A DNA stretch of 64,000 bases from Aureimonas flava (GTDB lineage Bacteria > Pseudomonadota > Alphaproteobacteria > Rhizobiales > Rhizobiaceae). The first letter of the stretch is position 1. Each line of letters starts with the position of its first letter. Below, one piece after another: positions 59,902-64,000 of the stretch. The stretch spans positions 1-64,000 of the forward strand of contig NZ_QYRN01000011.1 in the NCBI RefSeq assembly GCF_003583935.1, written 5' to 3'. The notes below the pieces were generated by a model. It searched no databases. It saw only the letters and a list, made by a program, of their open reading frames with translations, and was not told the DNA's origin. The position numbers and the translations under genes are program-made.

Positions 59902-61422
59902 ATGGCGCTCCTTCTCGGCCTCGATTTCGGCACCGGAGGCGTCCGCGTCGGCGTCTTCGATCTCGCCGCCCGGCGCATGCTGGCCGAGCGGGAGGAGCCC
60001 TATGCGACGCGCCATCCGCAGCCGGGTTGGGCCGAGCAGGCTCCGGCCGACTGGTGGGAGGCTCTTGGACGTGCCAGCCGGGCGGCGATGGCCGATCTAG
60101 GGTCACCCGAGATCGCCGGCATCTGCGCGGCAACGACCGCCTCCACGGTCGTCGTCTGCCGCCGCGACGGCACGCCGCTGCGCCCAGCGCTGCTCTGGAT
60201 GGACTGCCGGGCGGCGGCCGAGTCCGACCGTACGGCGAAGGCCGACCATCCGGTGCTCGGCTTTTCCGGCGGCAGCGACGCCGCCGAGTGGCTGGTACCG
60301 AAGGCCATGTGGCTGAGCCGGCACGAAGCGGAGACCTACGCTCGCGCCGAGGTGATCTGCGAGTGCCTCGACTGGATCAATTTCCGACTGACCGGCGCCT
60401 GGGTCGGTTCACGCATGAATGCGACCTGCAAGTGGAATTTCGACAGCGTCGAAAACCGCTTCCACGACGATCTGTTCACCGCGCTCGGTGTTCCCGACCT
60501 GTCGGCAAAGCTGCCGCAGCCGATCCTGCCGGTCGGCGCCCCCATCGAGCGCCTCGGCGCGGTCGCGGCCGACCATCTCGGCCTTTCCAGCCGCCCGATC
60601 GTCGCGCAAGGCGGCATCGATGCGCATGTCGGCATGCTCGGGGCGGACACGATGGCGCCGGGCGATCTCCTGATGATCGGCGGCACCTCGGTCGTCCACC
60701 TCTTCCAGCTGACCGAGGAGCAGCCCGTGACCGGGTTCTGGGGGCCCTATCCCCATGCGCTGGTGGACGGTCACTGGCTGGTGGAAGCCGGCCAGGTCTC
60801 GGCCGGCTCGGTCCTGTCCTGGTTCTCGCGGGAAATCTTTGCCCTGGACGGGACCGGCCACGACGAACTCTGCGAGGCGGCGAGCCGCATTCCCGTCGGC
60901 GGCAGCGGCCTCCTCGCGCTCGACTACTTCATGGGCAACCGCACGCCCTATCGCGATCCGCACCTGCGTGGCGCGGTGCTCGGTCTGTCGCTGGGCCATG
61001 ACCGTGCGGCTCTCTACCATGCGGCCGTCGAAGGCGTGGCGCTCGCCTCCGCCAATGTCCTGAAGCGGATGGATGAGCTCGACGTGCCCTGTCGGCGCAT
61101 CGTCACTTCGGGCGGTTATTCGAAGAACCCTCTCTGGCTGAAGGCGACGGTCGACGCCATCGGCCGGCCGGTGGAACTGCCCTCGCGGGCCAATCTGACG
61201 ATCATCGGCGCCGCCGCGGCGGCCGCAGCAGGCGCCAGCCTCGTGCCGGACCTTCACGCCGCCGCAAAAGCCGTCGTACCGCCCAGCCGGACGATCGAGC
61301 CTGATTTGGCGGCCCATAACCGTTACAACGAACTCCTGGGCGACTATCTTGAGGCGACCGAGCTTCTGGCGCCCCTGTCGCGCCGGCTTGCCGCGCGCCA
61401 AAGGGAAAAGCCTCCGGCATGA
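59902..61422 (+). CDS. FGGY-family carbohydrate kinase, ribulokinase/pentulose-kinase-like
   Basis: A 506-residue kinase distinct from the one at 55314. Phosphate-1 motif GLDFGTGGVRVGVFD (about 5-19), ICAATTASTVVVCRRDG, WMDCRAAAES, catalytic Asp in AQGGIDAHVGMLGAD and the C-terminal VTSGGYSKNPLWLKATVDAIG. The WMD-RA pattern points to the pentulose-kinase branch. ATG 59902 is used; TTG 59896 is two codons upstream. It overlaps the SorC regulator gene by 4 bp. Confidence 0.9.
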   Translation: MALLLGLDFGTGGVRVGVFDLAARRMLAEREEPYATRHPQPGWAEQAPADWWEALGRASRAAMADLGSPEIAGICAATTASTVVVCRRDGTPLRPALLWMDCRAAAESDRTAKADHPVLGFSGGSDAAEWLVPKAMWLSRHEAETYARAEVICECLDWINFRLTGAWVGSRMNATCKWNFDSVENRFHDDLFTALGVPDLSAKLPQPILPVGAPIERLGAVAADHLGLSSRPIVAQGGIDAHVGMLGADTMAPGDLLMIGGTSVVHLFQLTEEQPVTGFWGPYPHALVDGHWLVEAGQVSAGSVLSWFSREIFALDGTGHDELCEAASRIPVGGSGLLALDYFMGNRTPYRDPHLRGAVLGLSLGHDRAALYHAAVEGVALASANVLKRMDELDVPCRRIVTSGGYSKNPLWLKATVDAIGRPVELPSRANLTIIGAAAAAAAGASLVPDLHAAAKAVVPPSRTIEPDLAAHNRYNELLGDYLEATELLAPLSRRLAARQREKPPA

Positions 61423-62408
61423 GCCTCGAACCTACGGATCGCGACATCCAGTTCCGCTCGATTTCGGGCGAGCAGCGCGAATCGTTGATGATCCAGGTCG
61501 CCAAGCGCTACTACGACCTCGGCATGACCATGGCGGATCTCGCCAAGGAATTGGGCCTGACGCGCTGGCAGGCGAGCCGTCTTCTGACGGAAGCGCGCGA
61601 ATCGGGAATTGTCTGCATCGAGATCATGCCACGCGCGTCGCGCCTGCCCTCGCTCGAAAGCCGCCTCCAGCGGCAATGGAACCTGAGGGAGGCGGTGGTC
61701 GTCGCCAACGATGGCGAGGCCGACGAGCGCCTTGTGCTCAATGCGGTTGCGAAGGGCGCCGCCCAGTTCATCGCCGGGCTCGGCCGCGTGCCGCTGATCG
61801 GCGTCTCCTGGGGACGGACGATGAGCGCCGTCGCCGGACACCTGCCGCCCTTCTGGAACGAGGGCGTGGAGGTCGTGCTTCTCAACGGTGCGATGAACAT
61901 ACGCGCGCCCTCGGTGCGCACCAACAACACCGCCGAACTCTTCGCCAGATCCGCCAACGGCACGGCGACGCTGCTTCCGGTTCCGGCCATCCTTGGCCAC
62001 GCTGCGACGCGGCAGGCGCTGGAACAGGACCCGACCATTTCGAGCGTCCTTGATCTCGGCCGCCGCGCGCCCGTCATCTGCTTCGGCATGGGCACGATCG
62101 GGCCGGATTCCGTCCTGGTCCAGTCGGGCTTCGTCACGGAAGCCGAGACGGCTGCGCTTCGCGACAGGGGCGCGGTCGGCGACGTGCTCAGCCGCTACAT
62201 CGACAAGGACGGCCGGATCGTGGATCCGGAGATCGACGCGCGCACCATCGCGCTCGACCTGCGTCTGGCGCTGGCGCGCGACCTTTCGATCGGCATCGGC
62301 GCCGGCATCGCCAAGCGTGCGGTGGCCCTCGCGTGCCTGCGCGCCCGCTATCTCAACGTCTTCGTGACCGACGAGGAGACGGCCTTGTCGCTGTTGGACG
62401 AGGCTTGA
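61419..62408 (+). CDS. SorC family transcriptional regulator
   Basis: A 329-residue regulator. The N-terminal HTH (AKRYYDLGMTMADLAKELGLTRWQASRLLTEARESGIV, about 28-65) is followed by the SorC sugar-phosphate-binding domain (VAKGAAQFIAGL; GVSWGRTMSAVAGHLP; ICFGMGTIGPDS; GDVLSRYIDKDGRIV; ARDLSIGIGAGIAK). The effector is expected to be a phosphorylated sugar of the pathway. It is coupled to the second kinase gene, so regulator and pathway are co-transcribed. Confidence 0.93.
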   Translation: MSLEPTDRDIQFRSISGEQRESLMIQVAKRYYDLGMTMADLAKELGLTRWQASRLLTEARESGIVCIEIMPRASRLPSLESRLQRQWNLREAVVVANDGEADERLVLNAVAKGAAQFIAGLGRVPLIGVSWGRTMSAVAGHLPPFWNEGVEVVLLNGAMNIRAPSVRTNNTAELFARSANGTATLLPVPAILGHAATRQALEQDPTISSVLDLGRRAPVICFGMGTIGPDSVLVQSGFVTEAETAALRDRGAVGDVLSRYIDKDGRIVDPEIDARTIALDLRLALARDLSIGIGAGIAKRAVALACLRARYLNVFVTDEETALSLLDEA

Positions 62409-62435
62409 GCCTTCTTGTGAGAGAGGGCTGGATTT

Positions 62436-62451
62436 TGTTATGATCATAACA
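62436..62451. promoter_or_regulatory. DeoR-type operator palindrome
   Basis: TGTTATGATCATAACA is a perfect 16-bp palindrome. It lies 64 bp before the DeoR-type regulator gene and 28 bp after the SorC stop. DeoR-family operators typically have TGTTA...TAACA halves. Autoregulation by the adjacent DeoR protein is the simple reading. A weaker relative, TGATAGAATGGTAACA (about 63311-63326), precedes deoC. Confidence 0.68.
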
Positions 62452-62499
62452 TAAACATCTCGCCTATGGAGCACGACCGGCGCATGGCCGGTCGGGCGG

Positions 62500-63276
62500 A
62501 TGGTTCGGCGACACATGCGAAAACCCAAGACGAAGAGGATCGAGAGCCTCGGCGAGGCGCTGGCGGCGCGAGGCGTCCTGCATCTTCGCGAGGCGGCCGA
62601 GCTTCTCGGCGTATCCGAAATGACCGTGCGGCGGGACATCGCCGCCCATGGCGAGCGCTTCGCCTATCTCGGCGGCCATATCGTCAACGCCGCCGATCTC
62701 GGGACCGGCGGCAATTCCGGCCCCTACGTCTTCGCCGACGAGGCGGACAGCCATGCCAAGGCCAAGCGCGAGGCCTGCGCGCATGCTCTCACGCTCCTGT
62801 CGCCCAGCGAGACGATCTTCATCGACTGCGGCACGACGCTGGTCCATCTGGCCACACTGATCCCGCAGGAGATGCCGCTGACGGTCGTCTGCTATTCGCT
62901 GAACGTCGCCGATCCCCTGCGCGCGAAGCCGAACGTGCGGCTGGTGCTGCTCGGGGGCGTCTACCAGCCGGGCTCCGACTCCTTCTCCAGCGACGACAGC
63001 CTGGAAAGCCTCAGCCGCATCGGTCTGGATGCGGCCTTCCTCTCGGCCGGCGGCATCCATGCCGACCGCGGGGTGAGCTGCTCGCATTTCCATGAGGTCG
63101 CCTACAAGAAGCGGGCCATGGCCGCAGCCTCGCGTCGCTATCTCGTCGCCGACGCAAGCAAGCAGGGCCGCATTCGGCCGGCTTTCTTCGCCGTCCTTGG
63201 TGAGTTCGACGCCATCGTCTCGGAGGACGGGGTAAGCGCCGGGGAAGAGATCGATGCTTCCCGGGAATTGGCTTGA
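62500..63276 (+). CDS. deoR: DeoR family transcriptional regulator (DeoR of deoxyribose type)
   Basis: A 258-residue repressor. HTH LHLREAAELLGVSEMTVRRDIAAHG (about 27-51), then the sugar-phosphate-binding domain with IFIDCGTTLVHLATLIPQEMPLTVVCYSLN and AAFLSAGGIHADRGVSC. The FxDCGTT, VCYSLN and SAGGIH blocks closely follow E. coli DeoR, whose inducer is deoxyribose-5-phosphate. The next gene is deoC, which supports that role. The start is uncertain between ATG 62500 and ATG 62515. Confidence 0.9.
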   Translation: MVRRHMRKPKTKRIESLGEALAARGVLHLREAAELLGVSEMTVRRDIAAHGERFAYLGGHIVNAADLGTGGNSGPYVFADEADSHAKAKREACAHALTLLSPSETIFIDCGTTLVHLATLIPQEMPLTVVCYSLNVADPLRAKPNVRLVLLGGVYQPGSDSFSSDDSLESLSRIGLDAAFLSAGGIHADRGVSCSHFHEVAYKKRAMAAASRRYLVADASKQGRIRPAFFAVLGEFDAIVSEDGVSAGEEIDASRELA

Positions 63277-63302
63277 CGATCGTCACAGCTTTCCGATACT
63301 AA
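63273..63302 (+). promoter_or_regulatory. Likely promoter of deoC
   Basis: A TTGACG -35 (63273-63278) and a TACTAA or ATACTA -10 (63296-63302) are separated by 17-18 bp, good sigma70 spacing. The following AT-rich leader contains a partial TAACA half-site (63311-63326 region) where the DeoR protein could act. The -35 overlaps the end of the deoR gene. Confidence 0.55.
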
Positions 63303-63369
63303 GATCACAAATGATAGAATGGTAACATCGCAGGCGCGGATCGCCGCCCTGGATGGCTAGGGGGTGTTG

Positions 63370-64000
63370 ATGTCGGTCCAGGCGATCGCATCGCCGGTTC
63401 GGCCAGCGGAGGCGCAGCCTCATGCCGAACTGCCGCGCAACGAAGGCATGCCGTTGGATCTCGGCTGGCTGTCGGCGACCAGGGTCAATCTGTCCGCCGC
63501 CGAGCGGCGCGTGGCGACGCTTCCCGGCCGCCGCAGCGTCAAGAGGGACGCGCAGGCCGCCTGGCTTCTGAAAGCCGTCACCTGCATCGATCTGACGACC
63601 CTCTCCGGCGACGACACCGAGGGGCGCGTGCGCCGGCTCTGCGCCAAGGCGAAGAACCCGGTGCGCCAGGATCTCCTCGACGCGATGGGCATGGGCGACC
63701 GGCACATCACCACCGGCGCGATCTGCGTCTACCATCGCTTCGTGGCGGCGGCGGTCGATGCGCTCGAGGGCTCGGGCATCCCGGTCGCAGCCGTTTCCAC
63801 CGGCTTTCCGGCGGGGCTTGCCCCGCATGACGTGAAGCTGCGCGAGATCGAGGCCTCCGTCGCGGACGGCGCGGCCGAGATCGACATCGTCATCACGCGC
63901 GAGCATGTGCTGACCGGCAACTGGCAGGCGCTCTACGACGAGATGCGCGACTTCCGCCGCGCCTGCGGCCCGGCCCATGTCAAGGCGATCCTGGCGACTG
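63370..64000 (+). CDS. deoC: Deoxyribose-phosphate aldolase DeoC (3' end beyond window)
   Basis: The first 210 residues are present, starting MSVQAIASPVRPAEAQPHAE at ATG 63370. DeoC landmarks: LLKAVTCIDLTTLSGDDTEGRVRRLC (substrate Asp in the DLTTL strand), GAICVYHRFVAAA, VSTGFPAG, EIDIVITREHVLTGNW and the Schiff-base Lys in HVKAIL at the very end. It cleaves deoxyribose-5-phosphate to acetaldehyde and glyceraldehyde-3-phosphate. The ~55-residue N-terminal extension marks the long DeoC form. The frame is still open at the window end. Confidence 0.9.
   Translation, partial: MSVQAIASPVRPAEAQPHAELPRNEGMPLDLGWLSATRVNLSAAERRVATLPGRRSVKRDAQAAWLLKAVTCIDLTTLSGDDTEGRVRRLCAKAKNPVRQDLLDAMGMGDRHITTGAICVYHRFVAAAVDALEGSGIPVAAVSTGFPAGLAPHDVKLREIEASVADGAAEIDIVITREHVLTGNWQALYDEMRDFRRACGPAHVKAILAT

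Noticed and set aside
1-64000. CRISPR arrays, tRNA or rRNA genes, prophage or integrative element
   Set aside because: I looked for regular direct repeats, cloverleaf-like segments, integrases and phage genes and found none that could be supported.

Overview
The window is high-GC DNA from what looks like an alphaproteobacterium of the Hyphomicrobiales (Rhizobiales), perhaps Aurantimonadaceae. This rests on gene content and style: HmuTUVS heme uptake, a TGA-N9-TCA iron box of the RirA type, several solute-binding-protein sugar ABC operons each with a local regulator, and tight ATGA overlaps. The genus is a guess. Almost everything is accessory metabolism: four complete or partial ABC importers with attached catabolic genes, an iron/heme island and a small signalling module. 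No rRNA, tRNA, CRISPR array or intact mobile element was seen.

Layout. 1-5991: a leftward alpha-galactoside operon (MelA-like GH4 enzyme, binding protein, two permeases, start of an ATPase) divergent from an AraC regulator. 6096-7985: a stretch of decayed genes holding remnants of LysR, SDR, glyoxalase-like, NmrA-like and TetR genes. 8109-18607: a rightward RbsA/C/C/B-type importer, a HisD-family dehydrogenase, a LacI regulator, an orphan protein, a lactonase-like metallohydrolase, a 3-hydroxyacyl-CoA-dehydrogenase-family enzyme and an SDR. Two LacI-type operators (8039 and 11716) tie this locus together; its substrate is unknown. 19081-21602: a PAS-GGDEF-EAL protein, a stand-alone BLUF blue-light sensor and a DUF3606-like small protein. 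21868-25371: an acyl-CoA-dehydrogenase-like protein, a PIG-L deacetylase/methyltransferase fusion and a convergent glycosyltransferase.

25938-35682 is the iron island: a siderophore receptor divergent from an esterase over a RirA-type box, then hmuTUVS divergent from a heme/hemoglobin receptor over an AT-rich region with nested inverted repeats. 35988-46011 looks like a nitrogen-compound locus: polyamine-type importer, amidase, PuuE-like deacetylase, amidohydrolase, GntR regulator and two racemase-family proteins. It is followed by a possible IS481 scrap.

46381-64000 is a large divergent sugar/polyol locus. The left arm has a cupin phosphoglucose isomerase, an AroE-like dehydrogenase, a 2-hydroxyacid dehydrogenase, a UlaG-like hydrolase, an RpiR regulator and an SDR. 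The right arm has a ribose-type importer, two FGGY kinases, an SDR, a GldA-like and a GatD-like dehydrogenase, SorC and DeoR regulators and a truncated deoC. The two arms share a TGTAG-N5-CTACA operator motif in the 240-bp gap between them. Three of the binding-protein genes are followed by a GC-rich intercistronic hairpin, a recurring expression-tuning design.
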